Assembly: GCA_018398815.1 (NCBI GenBank)
Contig: CM031626.1
Location: 44,166,941-44,230,940, forward strand
DNA: 64,000 nt
From: Conus ventricosus
Lineage: Eukaryota; Mollusca; Gastropoda; Neogastropoda; Conidae
Direction of reading: 5' to 3'
Each line of letters begins with the position of its first letter. Position 1 is the first letter of the stretch. A model generated the notes under the pieces. That model was not told the origin of the DNA, did no database searches, and saw only the letters and a program-made list of their open reading frames with translations. Made by a program: the position numbers and the translations under genes. Positions 1 through 12,444 of this stretch are shown piece by piece.

Positions 1-3000
1 CTTTGTTTTCTCTCTGTCGTCCTTTTTACACGTTCTCACCAGCTGTCCCTTCTGCTCTGGCTGTTTGCCAGGGTGATCTCTTTGTTTTCTCTCTGTCGTC
101 CTTTTTACACGTTCTCACCAGCTGTCCCTTCTGCTCTGGCTGTTTGCCAGGGTGATCTCTTTGTTTTCTCTCTGTCGTCCTTTTTACACGTTCTCACCAG
201 CTGTCCCTTCTGCTCTGGCTGTTTGCCAGGGTGATCTCTTTGTTTTCTCTCTGTCGTCCTTTTTACACGTTCTCACCAGCTGTCCCTTCTGCTCTGGCTG
301 TTTGCCAGGGTGATCTCTTTGTTTTCTCTCTGTCGTCCTTTTTACACGTTCTCACCAGCTGTCCCTTCTGCTCTGGCTGTTTGCCAGGGTGATCTCTTTG
401 TTTTCTCTCTGTCGTCCTTTTTACACGTTCTCACCAGCTGTCCCTTCTGCTCTGGCTGTTTGCCAGGGTGATCTCTTTGTTTTCTCTCTGTCGTCCTTTT
501 TACACGTTCTCACCAGCTGTCCCTTCTGCTCTGGCTGTTTGCCAGGGTGATCTCTTTGTTTCTCTCTGTCGTCCTTTTTACACGTTCTCACCAGCTGTCC
601 CTTCTGCTCTGGCTGTTTGCCAGGGTGATCTCTTTGTTTTCTCTCTGTCGTCCTTTTTACACGTTCTCACCAGCTGTCCCTTCTGCTCTGGCTGTTTGCT
701 AGGGTGATCTCTTTGTTTTCTCTCTGTCGTCCTTTTTACACGTTCTCACCAGCTGTCCCTTCTGCTCTGGCTGTTTGCTAGGGTGATCTCTTTGTTTTCT
801 CTCTGTCGTCCTTTTTACACGTTCTCAACAGCTGTCCCTTCTGCTCTGGCTGTTTGCCAGGGTGATCTCTTTGTTTTCTCTCTGTCGTCCTTTTTACACG
901 TTCTCACAGCTGTCCCTTCTGCTCTGGCTGTTTGCCAGGGTGATCTCTTTGTTTTCTCTCTGTCGTCCTTTTTACACGTTCTCACCAGCTGTCCCTTCTG
1001 CTCTGGCTGTTTGCCAGGGTGATCTCTTTGTTTTCTCTCTGTCGTCCTTTTTACACGTTCTCACCAGCTGTCCCTTCTGCTCTGGCTGTTTGCCAGGGTG
1101 ATCTCTTTGTTTTCTCTCTGTCGTCCTTTTTACACGTTCTCACCAGCTGTCCCTTCTGCTCTGGCTGTTTGCCAGGGTGATCTCTTTGTTTTCTCTCTGT
1201 CGTCCTTTTTACACGTTCTCACCAGCTGTCCCTTCTGCTCTGGCTGTTTGCCAGGGTGATCTCTTTGTTTTCTCTCTGTCGTCCTTTTTACACGTTCTCA
1301 CCAGCTGTCCCTTCTGCTGGCTGTTTGCCAGGGTGATCTCTTTGTTTTCTCTCTGTCGTCCTTTTTACACGTTCTCACCAGCTGTCCCTTCTGCTCTGGC
1401 TGTTTGCCAGGGTGATCTCTTTGTTTTCTCTCTGTCGTCCTTTTTACACGTTCTCACCAGCTGTCCCTTCTGCTCTGGCTGTTTGCCAGGGTGATCTCTT
1501 TGTTTTCTCTCTGTCGTCCTTTTTACACGTTCTCACCAGCTGTCCCTTCTGCTCTGGCTGTTTGCCAGGGTGATCTCTTTGTTTTCTCTCTGTCGTCCTT
1601 TTTACACGTTCTCACCAGCTGTCCCTTCTGCTCTGGCTGTTTGCCAGGGTGATCTCTTTGTTTTCTCTCTGTCGTCCTTTTTACACGTTCTCACCAGCTG
1701 TCCCTTCTGCTCTGGCTGTTTGCCAGGGTGATCTCTTTGTTTTCTCTCTGTCGTCCTTTTTACACGTTCTCACCAGCTGTCCCTTCTGCTCTGGCTGTTT
1801 GCCAGGGTGATCTCTTTGTTTTCTCTCTGTCGTCCTTTTTTACACGTTCTCACCAGCTGTCCCTTCTGCTCTGGCTGTTTGCCAGGGTGATCTCTTTGTT
1901 TTCTCTCTGTCGTCCTTTTTACACGTTCTCACCAGCTGTCCCTTCTGCTCTGGCTGTTTGCCAGGGTGATCTCTTTGTTTTCTCTCTGTCGTCCTTTTTA
2001 CACGTTCTCACCAGCTGTCCCTTCTGCTCTGGCTGTTTGCCAGGGTGATCTCTTTGTTTTCTCTCTGTCGTCCTTTTTACACGTTCTCACCAGCTGTCCC
2101 TTCTGCTCTGGCTGTTTGCCAGGGTGATCTCTTTGTTTTCTCTCTCTGTCGTCCTTTTTACACGTTCTCACCAGCTGTCCCTTCTGCTCTGGCTGTTTGC
2201 CAGGTGATCTCTTTGTTTTCTCTCTGTCGTCCTTTTTACACGTTCTCACCAGCTGTCCCTTCTGCTCTGGCTGTTTGCCAGGGTGATCTCTTTGTTTTCT
2301 CTCTGTCGTCCTTTTTACACGTTCTCACCAGCTGTCCCTTCTGCTCTGGCTGTTTGCCAGGGTGATCTCTTTGTTTTCTCTCTGTCGTCCTTTTTACACG
2401 TTCTCACCAGCTGTCCCTTCTGCTCTGGCTGTTTGCCAGGGTGATCTCTTTGTTTTCTCTCTGTCGTCCTTTTTACACGTTCTCACCAGCTGTCCCTTCT
2501 GCTCTGGCTGTTTGCCAGGGTGATCTCTTTGTTTTCTCTCTGTCGTCCTTTTTACACGTTCTCACCAGCTGTCCCTTCTGCTCTGGCTGTTTGCCAGGGT
2601 GATCTCTTTGTTTTCTCTCTGTCGTCCTTTTTACACGTTCTCACCAGCTGTCCCTTCTGCTCTGGCTGTTTGCCAGGGTGATCTCTTTGTTTTCTCTCTG
2701 TCGTCCTTTTTACACGTTCTCACCAGCTGTCCCTTCTGCTCTGGCTGTTTGCCAGGGTGATCTCTTTGTTTTCTCTCTGTCGTCCTTTTTACACGTTCTC
2801 ACCAGCTGTCCCTTCTGCTCTGGCTGTTTGCCAGGGTGATCTCTTTGTTTTCTCTCTGTCGTCCTTTTTACACGTTCTCACCAGCTGTCCCTTCTGCTCT
2901 GGCTGTTTGCCAGGGTGATCTCTTTGTTTTCTCTCTGTCGTCCTTTTTACACGTTCTCACCAGCTGTCCCTTCTGCTCTGGCTGTTTGCCAGGGTGATCT

Positions 3001-3904
3001 CTTTGTTTTCTCTCTGTCGTCCTTTTTACACGTTCTCACCAGCTGTCCCTTCTGCTCTGGCTGTTTGCCAGGGTGATCTCTTTGTTTTCTCTCTGTCGTC
3101 CTTTTTACACGTTCTCACCAGCTGTCCCTTCTGCTCTGGCTGTTTGCCAGGGTGATCTCTTTGTTTTCTCTCTGTCGTCCTTTTTACACGTTCTCACCAG
3201 CTGTCCCTTCTGCTCTGGCTGTTTGCCAGGGTGATCTCTTTGTTTTCTCTCTGTCGTCCTTTTTACACGTTCTCACCAGCTGTCCCTTCTGCTCTGGCTG
3301 TTTGCTAGGGTGATCTCTTTGTTTTCTCTCTGTCTGTCCTTTTTACACGTTCTCACCAGCTGTCCCTTCTGCTCTGGCTGTTTGCCAGGGTGATCTCTTT
3401 GTTTTCTCTCTGTCGTCCTTTTTACACGTTCTCACCAGCTGTCCCTTCTGCTCTGGCTGTTTGCCAGGGTGATCTCTTTGTTTTCTCTCTGTCGTCCTTT
3501 TTACACGTTCTCACCAGCTGTCCCTTCTGCTCTGGCTGTTTGCCAGGGTGATCTCTTTGTTTTCTCTCTGTCGTCCTTTTTACACGTTCTCACCAGCTGT
3601 CCCTTCTGCTCTGGCTGTTTGCAGGGTGATCTCTTTGTTTCTCTCTGTCGTCCTTTTTACACGTTCTCACCAGCTGTCCCTTCTGCTCTGGCTGTTTGCC
3701 AGGGTGATCTCTTTGTTTTCTCTCTGTCGTCCTTTTTACACGTTCTCACCAGCTGTCCCTTCTGCTCTGGCTGTTTGCCAGGGTGATCTCTTTGTTTTCT
3801 CTCTGTCGTCCTTTTTACACGTTCTCACCAGCTGTCCCTTCTGCTCTGGCTGTTTGCTAGGGTGATCTCTTTGTTTTCTCTCTGTCGTCCTTTTTACACG
3901 TTCT
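1..3904. repeat. 79-bp minisatellite array, about 49 copies
   Basis: Near-identical 79-bp units beginning CTTTGTTTTCTCTCTGTCGT, T/C-rich on the plus strand. The array starts before the window, so its true length is unknown. Units differ by scattered 1-3-bp indels (for example near 558, 906, 1317, 1838, 2146, 2204, 3333 and 3622) and by a recurrent TTTGCC/TTTGCT variant. Because 79 is not a multiple of three, each frame runs only three or four units before a stop, which explains the string of roughly 80- and 105-codon open frames. No protein resemblance was seen on either strand. Confidence 0.97.
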
Positions 3905-4045
3905 TCACTCACTGTCCACTCCTGCCTGTTTTCGTTGTTCTCTTTTTTTTCTCTCTTCGTCTTTTTTAACACGTTCTCTTGTTCTTCCTGTGCACACCCT
4001 CCTTTTTTTTTCTCCCACTTTTTTTTACCTCTCTTACATTGTTTC
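3905..4045. repeat. Diverged edge of the 79-bp array, T-rich
   Basis: One or two decayed units follow the last clean copy. Pieces such as CTCTCTTCGTC and AACACGTTCTC match the 79-bp unit but are separated by T-runs. This is the usual decay at the margin of a minisatellite. Confidence 0.7.
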
Positions 4046-4183
4046 AAAATGAGCGACGGCAGCAGAGACCTCACAATGTTCAAAATTAATTATAATGACT
4101 CCACCAAACAACATGGACAAAACAATCCCAAGCAACCACAATGTGTAAACTTTAGATTCTCAGCAAGACAAACCCGTAAAGAT

Positions 4184-4290
4184 GCTTGTTCTTCATTGTC
4201 ATTGTCCTGAGTGTGGTTTATCTTGCCAGAAGAAGACCTAAGAGGTCGAAACGCGTTGTCTTTTGTCTTGTGATTTTGTTTATTCACGTT
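4184..4290 (+). mobile_element. Dispersed element end with hammerhead-like core, copy 1
   Basis: Shares an alignable segment with 12,985-13,085 (inverted) and 13,130-13,235: a TTCTTC..TTGTCATTGTCCTGA lead, then AGAAGAAGACC, a short loop, GGTCGAAACGCGT, then TTGTCTTGTGA. The arrangement (C)NGAAGA, GACC/GGTC stem, GAAA, then palindromic ACGCGT resembles the conserved core of minimal type-I hammerhead motifs known from Penelope-like elements. This copy has lost the CTGA (it reads CCAG), so it is unlikely to be active. The family assignment is inference. Confidence 0.5.
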
Positions 4291-4598
4291 GTCCTGAGGA
4301 GTCATCATGATTACTCTTTAAAATTTTTCCCTTTTTTTCTCCCTTCTTTTTCCCCCATTTCTCCTTTCCCTACTGCCCCCCCCCCCCCCCAAATGGTTGT
4401 TTTTCTTAACAGTGAATGCCCAATGCCTCAGTATGGGCTGGTCTCTTTAGCCCTAAGGATATGAACTAAATAGTTGCACTATAAATGTTCTGTAAATATG
4501 TACCTGGTTGTTTGATGTTTTTCTGTATATTTTTTTGGAAGACAGCTCATTCTGTTCACCCCCTTGGTGGTGGCAGCCCTGAAGAGGCTGCGTGTGGG
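4291..4598. other. No gene seen; T-rich sequence with C-run
   Basis: AT-rich sequence with a homopolymer C-run at about 4376-4390 and T-runs. No convincing reading frame, splice-site pair or repeat longer than the homopolymers was found. Confidence 0.6.
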
Positions 4599-4740
4599 TG
4601 CTGGGCTTTTAGGAACAGACGATGAAAAGCTAGATTTAAGCAGGAACTTTCTTGACTCTTGTGCGTGTGGTGTGCTGGGCTTTTAGGAACAGACGATGAA
4701 AAGCTAGATTGTAAGCAGGAACTTTCTTGACTCATGTGTG
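4599..4740. repeat. 73-bp tandem duplication
   Basis: Two near-identical copies starting GTGCTGGGCTTTTAGGAACA, offset by 73 bp. No protein match was recognised. Confidence 0.9.
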
Positions 4741-6020
4741 TCTGTTTCTGTTTGTCAGCTGTTAACGGACATCCCTGTCTTGTTTTTGTTGGTAAACCCT
4801 GTAAACAGGCTCTTGTGTCTGTTTTTGTTCATGAGATGTAAACGGATGCTGTTGTCCAGTGTCCATCTTTTTTTGTTTGTTTTAGATTTTTTTGTTCATC
4901 CTTTTTTTCTTTTCTGTTATCAGATTTTGATTCATAGCATGCCAGCACTTTGGTTGTACGTCTGGCAGTGTGGTAGTGGAAATTGTCCAGTGTGGATACT
5001 GGCAGCCCATTCTGTGCTGTCTTTTAGCCTGTCTGGCTTTTTGGAACTGGTTTTAAGGCCACTTATGTTTTTAATTACTTTTTTTTTTAAATCAGTATAG
5101 GAGTGAAAAGTGATGGGAGATTCCTGACACTCACCGCACAGCCCAATGTCATACGCCTTAAGATGCAAGTAGCTCAACTACAATGTCACAGACTAATTTG
5201 GTGGTTTTGTTTCTTATTTCCAATATGCTTTTTTTTTTGTTGTTGTTTGTTAATTAATTGATGGTCTCATTTTTGTGTCATTTTTTTTTCTTGCATGAGT
5301 TTGAAAACCCTGAAAAGGCTGTTTCCTTTTTTCAGTGAGTTGAGTTTCTGTAATACAAGAACCAAAAAAAAGAGTGAATTATGTTTTTAAAAGCTGTAAG
5401 CAAAAGTTTTGTTGTCTGAGTTCTGCGATTGTATGTTAGTAAGCTGTAGGCAGATATTTGGTCGTCTGTTGTGTCTATTGTTGTTTGTAACTAATTTAAG
5501 TGTTGTTTGTTTGTAACTAATGTAAGCTGACACTGTTTTTTGTTTGTAACTAATGTAAGCTGACACTGTTTTGCCTTTATTGTGTCTGTTTGTTCGCAGG
5601 CTGTACGCAGACTATTTTGTTATTTTTTTGTTTTTTTAGGTTAGTTGTCTAATGCATGTCTGCTGTGATTGAATTGTGAGCAGATCCATTGTTGTCTAAT
5701 GTGTGTTTTTATTTGTGTATGAGATGTAAGTTGACAGTTTGTTGTCTAAAGTGTGTCTAATCTTGTTTGTGTGTGAGCTGTTAGCATACACGTTGGTGTC
5801 TAATATGTGTGTATGTTTGTTCATTCAGAAACTGGAAGCGGACTCTCTATTTTTAGACTCGTCGTCAAATGTGTATCGAATTTTGTTTGTCAGCTGTAAG
5901 CAGGCAGTTTGTCTAATAATCAGCCACTTTTTTTTTTGTCTGTTTTTGTAAACTTGTGAGCCGACAATTGTTGCCTAACATCTGTCTCCATTTTTTTTTT
6001 TTTTTTTTTTTTTAAACTGT
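4741..6020. repeat. Old degenerate T/G-rich minisatellite
   Basis: Recurring variants of 'TTTGTTTGT.AGCTGTAAGCAGA' and 'TTGTTGTCTAATGTGTGTC' about every 55-75 bp show an old, strongly diverged tandem array. Clean short duplications survive near 5505-5575 (TAACTAATGTAAGCTGACAC). A T-run lies at about 5992-6013. Open frames here are short and compositionally biased. Confidence 0.7.
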
Positions 6021-6170
6021 AAGCAGAATCTTTGTTGTTTCCCTGAGTGATTCCCTGGGGGTGTGGTTACTTTGGGTGGGGCTGGAAAATCATTCCTCCA
6101 CTGCTGGCGCTGGCTCAGAACAGCCGACGTGTGTTTGAAGGAACATTTTCTGTACTGCTACCCTGGGCTT

Positions 6171-6300
6171 TGCCCCCTCCCTCCCTCCCTCCCTCCTGGC
6201 CCCTCCACCTCTGTGTTTTTCTTTTAACCCTCCTACACCACCCCAGCCCCCGCCCCCCTCCCACCCCACCCCACCACCACTCTCCCCACCTACCTACCCG
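6171..6300. repeat. Polypyrimidine C/T/A-rich low-complexity tract
   Basis: Contains CCCTCCCTCCCTCCC followed by CCACCCCACCCC-type sequence. The proline-rich translation at 6047-6322 reflects this composition. Confidence 0.85.
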
Positions 6301-6410
6301 GTTCTGTTCTTTGTTGAAGTAATTGTCTTTCATATTTTTGCTTTTAAATGAATATTGATTGTGTGTGTTGATTGTATCCTGCCTGAAAATGTTTCACAAC
6401 GTTCTGCTCC

Positions 6411-6438
6411 TCTCTTCTTCTTCTTCTTCTTCTTCTTC
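6411..6438. repeat. (TTC)n microsatellite
   Basis: An uninterrupted run of about eight TTC units. Confidence 0.95.
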
Positions 6439-6454
6439 CTGAAATACTGGTTCA

Positions 6455-7560
6455 CTCAAAAACGAGTAGGTTTTTAGTGTGAAAACACTCTGCACCATGT
6501 CATGAAACGTTTTTGTAAAAAAAATTTTTTAAAAAAAACACTTCCCATTTTGTCAGGAGGGTTTTAGTTTAAAAACACTCCGCTCCATGTCATGAAACGT
6601 GTTTGTAAAAATTTAAAAAAATGAAAAAAAACTCCCCATTTGTCAAGAGGGTTTTAGTTTAAAAAAAACACTCCACTCCGTGTTATGGGAGGTTTTAGTT
6701 TAAAAACACCTCACTATGTCATGGAAGGTTTTAGTTTAAAAACGCTCCTCTATGCCATGGATGGTTTTAGTTTAAAAACACTCCCCACTATGTCGTGGAA
6801 GGCTTTAGTTTAAAAACACTCCCCACTATGCCGTGGAAGGCTTTAGTTTAAAAACACTCCACTGTGTTGTGGAAGATTTTACTTTTAAAACATTCCGTCA
6901 TGTCATGGAAGGTTTCAGTTTAAAAACACTCCCCACTATGTCACAAGTTTTTAGTTTGAAAACACTCCATTCATTGCTAAAATACAGAGGAAGGTTTTTA
7001 TTTAACACCATTCCATCATTGATGTAGAATAAGGAAAGGTTAAGGTACTAAAGACACAATTCATCGCTGTAGAATAGCGAGCCATTTGGTTTTGAAAACA
7101 CAGATGTAGAAAATTGAATGGTCAAGGTTAATAAACACTCCATTGATCGCTGTAGTACAGTTGAAGGATTTAGTTTATATTCATCGCTGCAGTATTGTGG
7201 AATGTTTGGGTTTGAAAATACTCCACGTATCATTGTGGTACATTGGAGGGATTGAGTTTGAAAACCCAGCGTTCATTATTTTAGTATGGTGATAGGTTTG
7301 GAGTTAAAACATTCCATTCATTACTATGGTATAGTGAAAGATTTAGGTTTAAAAACACTTTGTTTATTGCTATAGCATAGAGGAAGATAGAGGTTTAAGA
7401 ACACTCCACTGGTATAACATGTTTTGAAGGTTTTCATTCTATATATCACCATGGCGTGGTGGGTTTTTGTTTTAAAACACTCCACTCATCTCATTCCATA
7501 TATCACCATGGCGTGGTGGGTTTTTGTTTTAAAACACTCCACTCATCACTATGATATAAT
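6455..7560. repeat. Degenerate 45-70-bp minisatellite
   Basis: Units carry 'GGTTTTAGTTTAAAAACACTCC' split by short variable spacers (ACTATGTCATGGAAGG, TTCATTGCTGTAGTA). Divergence rises toward 7400, and a recent 67-bp duplication lies at about 7431-7560 (ATATCACCATGGCGTGGTGG). Short open frames come from the repeat. Confidence 0.85.
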
Positions 7561-8060
7561 GGAGGGTAAACTTGAGCTTATAAGCACTTTCATCTCTAAG
7601 GTATATAGTGAGTTACCAAGACGGGAACATGCTTTCAAATAATGCCCAGTGTGATATCATCTCCATGTATGTATACACATCACCATAGTTGGATTCTGTT
7701 GTAGAAAAAAAAAAGGAATTAAGATATAAAGAAAAAGATACTCATTGAAATAAGAGTATGAATATATTTGGGAGTCTCCGTCATTTACTGGCAAAGACTG
7801 TGTGTACAGGAATGGGTCTGACAGTCTCAAAACTAGCTTCCTTCAACACTGGAGAGATTCTGTAGAAGAACGTAACAAGAGTTTGTTTCACCGCTGTGTC
7901 AAGCAGGGTTGGTTTTTGTTTGTTTGTTGTTGTTTTTTTACAGGAAATTTTCTGTGAAAGTATCATGCTCAATATTTACATTTGTATCCCTCCTTCTTCG
8001 TTGTTGATGTTGTTGTTGTTGTGGTCTCACGTTCTGTGCCCTCTTTGAGGCATCACTCCC
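7561..8060. other. No gene seen
   Basis: Unique-looking AT-rich sequence. A GTTGTTGTT run near 8005-8020 is the only simple repeat. Frames are under 65 codons with no recognised protein. Confidence 0.5.
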
Positions 8061-8061
8061 C

Positions 8062-8352
8062 AAGCCGCTCATTCACGCCACCCATACACAACCCTACTCA
8101 GCTCAGAGCCCATCCTGCCACCCATACACAACCCTACTCAGCTCAGAACCCATCCTGCCACCCCATACACAACCCTACTCAGCTCAGAGCCCATCCTGCC
8201 ACCCCATACACAACCCTACTCAGCTCAGAGCCCATCCTGCCACCCCATACACAACCCTACTCAGCTCAGAGCCCATCCTGCCACCCCATACACAACCCTA
8301 CTCAGCTCAGAGCCCATCCTGCCACCCCATACACAACCCTACTCAGCTCAGG
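8062..8352. repeat. 41-bp minisatellite, about 7 copies
   Basis: Units read CATACACAACCCTACTCAGC then TCAGAGCCCATCCTGCCACC. The first two copies are 39 bp and later ones 41 bp, because the C-run before CATAC changes length. Confidence 0.95.
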
Positions 8353-8422
8353 CTTCAGCCGTCCCCAGGGAGCAGTCAGTGACTATCTGGTCACCCCAAG
8401 GCACCCCACCTTGGGAGAGTCT

Positions 8423-8490
8423 GCTCTGTGGCCATGTCACTGCCATGGTGTTCAGTGCTCTGTGGCCATGTCACTGCCATGGTGTTCAGT
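8423..8490. repeat. 34-bp tandem duplication
   Basis: Two exact copies of GCTCTGTGGCCATGTCACTG plus the following 14 bases. Confidence 0.9.
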
Positions 8491-9310
8491 GGTGCCAGCT
8501 CCCTAACTCAGCATACACAAGACCCCACAGCAGAGTCTCCTGTCGTGTCCGATGGATGAGTAGGCAGGCAGGTCATCTGCTGATGTGGGTCCTCATGTGG
8601 GAATGAAGACCAATTCAAGGATGGGCCCCGTTTTCACCGATTCCTCTTTTCCTGGATGGCGGCTGCTCTGTTGCGCTTGAATGGCTTTGTGCCCTGGATA
8701 GCCAAGACCCCGTGCTGACAACAGCAACAGCATTGTCGTTAACTTCATGAACATGCTGATACCTACCGCTTGGCATGATTTCTGAGAGAAGAGGTGACTT
8801 CTGGTTCTTTTTAAGACCAAGAAAGGACAGTTGGCATGAAAGTACAGGAACATTGAGAGGAGACGCAATGTTTCACGTCATAGACTTCTTCAGGTGATTG
8901 GAGGTGGAAGACTGCTGATGGCAGTCATTATTTTGTTAATTTCAGTTGACACATTTGATGGTCACACTGCAACTCTTAATGTTTTTGTTTGTTTGAAGTG
9001 GGGATGGGCATGAGTGAACAGAGGAGGTAGGAAAGTGGCATGGTGTCTGGGGATTGGTCAAAAGAGAAAGTGATGGGGTTATCAGAACAGGGGCCACCAA
9101 AGTGACTCGGCAGCAGTGTAGTGTCTCCTCCAGTGGATTGCCTCTTGACGGCTTGACGTTGATTGCTCCCTGTGGATTGTTGGTTCTGGGGCTGTGGCGG
9201 GCTGTGGCTGTAGACGGGGGCAGGGGGGGGGGGGGGGGGGGGGTCAGAATGAGCGGTGTGGGTGCACTGCCCCTGAGATGGCACAGAAGATGGGACAGCA
9301 AAGAAGAAGA
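8491..9310. other. No gene seen; G-homopolymer at 9221-9243
   Basis: Unique sequence apart from a run of about 22 G. Frames on both strands are short or extend in from the neighbouring array. No splice-bounded exon was convincing. Confidence 0.5.
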
Positions 9311-9317
9311 GAAGAAG

Positions 9318-10447
9318 TGGATGGGGGATGTTGAGGTGTCCACGGGGAGAGAAGTGGGATGGGGGATGTTGAGGTGTCGATGGGGAGAGATGGGGGATGT
9401 TGAGGTGTCGATGGGGAGAGATGGGGGATGTTGAGGTGTCGATGGGAGAGATGGGGGATGTTGAGGTGTCGATGGGGAGAGATGGGGGATGTTGAGGTGT
9501 CGATGGGGAGAGATGGGGGATGTTGAGGTGTCGATGGGGAGAGATGGGGGATGTTGAGGTGTCGATGGGGAGAGATGGGGGATGTTGAGGTGTCGATGGG
9601 GATGTGGGGGATGTTGAGGTGTCGATGGGGGATGGGGGATGTTGAGGTGTCCATGGGGAGAGAAGTGGGATGGGGGATGTTGAGGTGTCCACGGGGAGAG
9701 ATGGGGGATGGGGGATGTTGAGGTGTCAATGGGGAGAGATGGGGGATGTTGAGGTGTCCACGGGGAGAGATGGGGGATGTTGAGGTGTCCATGGGGAGAG
9801 ATGGGGGATGTTGAGGTGTCGATGGGGAGAGATGGGGATGTTAAGGTGTCGATGGGGAGAGATGGGGGATGGGGGATGTTAAGGTGTCGAGGGGGAGAGA
9901 TGGGGGATGGGGGATGTTGAGGTGTCAATGGGGAGAGAAGGGGGATGGAGGATGTTGAGGTGTCGATGGGGAGAGATGGGGGATGGGGGATGTTGAGGTG
10001 TCGATGGGGAGAGAAGGGGATGGGGGATGTTGAGGTGTCGATGGGGAGAGAAGGGGATGGGGGATGTTGAGGTGTCGATGGGGAGAGATGGGGGATGGGG
10101 GATGTTGAGGTGTCGATGGGGAGAGAAGGGGATGGGGGATGTTGAGGTGTCGATGGGGAGAGAAGGGGATGGGGGATGTTGAGGTGTCGATGGGGAGAGA
10201 AATGGGATGGGGGATGTTGAGGTGTCCACGGGGAGAGAAGTGGATGGGGGATGTTGAGGTGTCGATGGGGAGAGATGGGGGATGTTGAGGTGTCGATGGG
10301 GAGAGATGGGGGATGTTGAGGTGTCGATGGGGAGGGATGGGGGATGTTGAGGTGTCGATGGGGAGAGATGGGGGATGGGGGATGTTGAGGTGTCGATGGG
10401 GAGAGATGGGGGATGTTGAGGTGTCGAGGGGGAGAGATGGGGGATGG
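9318..10447. repeat. 31/38-bp G-rich minisatellite, about 34 copies
   Basis: Units are ATGGGGGATGTTGAGGTGTC then GATGGGGAGAG. A 7-bp insertion (GATGGGG) turns 31-bp units into 38-bp ones and clusters between about 9880 and 10,230. The 535-codon minus-strand frame of Ser/Pro/His repeats is this array read through and is not called as a gene. G-runs every 31-38 bp could form quadruplexes (inference). Confidence 0.96.
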
Positions 10448-10773
10448 GCAGGAAAGTGTGAGGACTGGAAATGCAGTGTCACTGTGTGGTGTCAAGGTCT
10501 GGAGGCTGCAAGGTGCTATGGAGATGAGAAATGACATTGACATGATCATATTCCCACAGACATGGAAAGTGGGTGGAAGATTGGCAGTTAGGTCACTTCA
10601 AGAACAGAGCACGAAGGGCCACAATTTTTTTTATTTTTTTTTAATAATTATGACATTTTGGAGTCTTGTGGCTTCAGTTCATATAACCAGCCATGTATTC
10701 CATTATATCTCACCACAACCTAAGTCCTGTAAACCAAACAAATGTAGCAATACTAACAAAGAGTAATCAGCCC

Positions 10774-11020
10774 AGATGAAAGGAAATTGTGCACACACAG
10801 TCCGAATGAACAATCAAAATATGCTCAGATTGATGGAAATTGTGCACACACAGTCGAATGAACAATCAAAACATGCTCAGATTGATGGAAATTGTGCACA
10901 CACAGTCCGAATGAACAATCAAAACATGCTCAGATTGATGGAAATTGTGCACACACAGTCCGAATGAACAATCAAAATATGCTCAGATGAAAGGAAATTG
11001 TGCACACACAGTCCGAATGA
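10774..11020. repeat. 52-54-bp minisatellite, about 5 copies
   Basis: Units contain GGAAATTGTGCACACACAGT, CGAATGAACAATCAAAA and ATGCTCAGATTGAT. Confidence 0.93.
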
Positions 11021-11328
11021 GCAACTAATCACTGCTCATTGCCAGAAAGTGACATTCTATCACAGGCCAAGACACATGTAGGTCGGTTCTGGGAGAGGTG
11101 ACATTTGATGTTGAGCTCAAAACGTTGGTGTAAGTTTTTAAAATTTCTTGTTTTAAAAGTGCTTATCCGATTTGTTTGTTTTTGCATTGTTTTTTGTGTC
11201 TGTGCAAACTGATTGTTCCACCACACAAATGGCAGTGCGGCCATGTAGGCCCAGAATACTGATTTTCCTGCACATCTATATAAAGAGGTGAAGTGTACTG
11301 GTGGGAATCTTGGATGTGATCATTGGAC

Positions 11329-11563
11329 ATGAACAGATGATGCTATGGGGGTCCTTTTTGGTCTGGGACTGGGCTATGAACAGATGATGCTATGGGGGTC
11401 CTTTTTGGTCTGGGACTGGGCTATGAACAGATGATGCTATGGGGGTCCTTTTTGGTCTGGGACTGGGCTATGAACAGATGATGCTATGGGGGTCCTTTTT
11501 GGTCTGGGACTGGGCTATGAACAGATGATGCTATGGGGGTCCTTTTTGGTCTGGACTGGGCTG
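11329..11563. repeat. 47-bp minisatellite, 5 copies
   Basis: Nearly exact units GAACAGATGATGCTATGGGG followed by GTCCTTTTTGGTCTGGGACT. Confidence 0.96.
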
Positions 11564-12130
11564 TACCTGACACATCCTTTAATTGTGTGTCCAGTGGAAT
11601 TGGTGATAGGTAATACTGCTCTGTTTCTCCGAGATGGTGGGGGGGTTGTCATTGTTATCTTTTATTCCAGCATTTTGATTCTGTACACTTTGCGTTCTGC
11701 GTCATACGATGTGTTTTGTCCAATATTGTTAATTGTTTGCTGTAGTCACAAGTGGTCTCAGAACCTGTGCCAATGTTGATATCAAGTGTGTCATACTCTT
11801 CAGCTCCTGTCATAGTGTGTGCCAATGCGTAATGTGAAACTCTGTGTCGAAGCATGTGGTGATGTGTTATATCTAGTGTTGCGTCATCTTCAGTGTCAAA
11901 ATATGATGTACATCGTTTTGTTCTAACATGTGGCGCTGTGCTCTGTCAACTGTTATGTCATGGTGTGTGCTAGTTTGCGATGTAAGATGCCGTCATTGAG
12001 CGTGAAGTTTTGTCATATCAGTTGTTGTGACATGGAGTGTGACAGCATGTAAGGTTGTGTCTGGCAGTGTGTGAGTGAGAATGCTCTTGCAGAAAGTACC
12101 AATGAGTTCAGTGAAGCATGTCGACTGTCT
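11564..12130. other. No gene seen; degenerate T/G-rich sequence
   Basis: Recurrent GTGTGTC, GTCATA and TGTGATGT words suggest a very old repeat but no clear period. No supported reading frame. Confidence 0.45.
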
Positions 12131-12136
12131 GCTGAA

Positions 12137-12308
12137 GCCGCAGCAACCCAGTGTTCCACATCAGGCAAAATCGGGGGTACCAATTCCTCTAACTGCAGCA
12201 ACCCAGTGTTCCACATCAGGCAAAATCGGGGGTACCAATTCCTCTAACTGCAGCAACCCAGTGTTCCACATCAGGCAAAATCGGGGGTACCAATTCCTCT
12301 AACTGCAG
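12137..12308. repeat. 55-bp minisatellite, 3 copies
   Basis: Units AACTGCAGCAACCCAGTGTT followed by CCACATCAGGCAAAATCGGG. Confidence 0.95.
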
Positions 12309-12444
12309 AAAATTGCTTTCTGAACTTTCAGCAAAAGAGGTATAAAAGACTCACTGTTTCTTCTTCAGTTTTAAATCCAGTGTCTTATCGTAACATTAAC
12401 AGCAAGTGTGAAGTGGATTTGTGGTTTTCACCTGCTTCAAAAGA

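Noticed and set aside
1..3904. CRISPR-like array
   Set aside because: Units are directly adjacent with no unique spacers, and the sequence is eukaryotic. The same applies to every other array in the window.
8942..10549. 535-codon Ser/Pro/His/Thr repeat frame on the minus strand
   Set aside because: It is a read-through of the 31/38-bp minisatellite. The frame is preserved only by mixtures of unit lengths, and other frames are open too.
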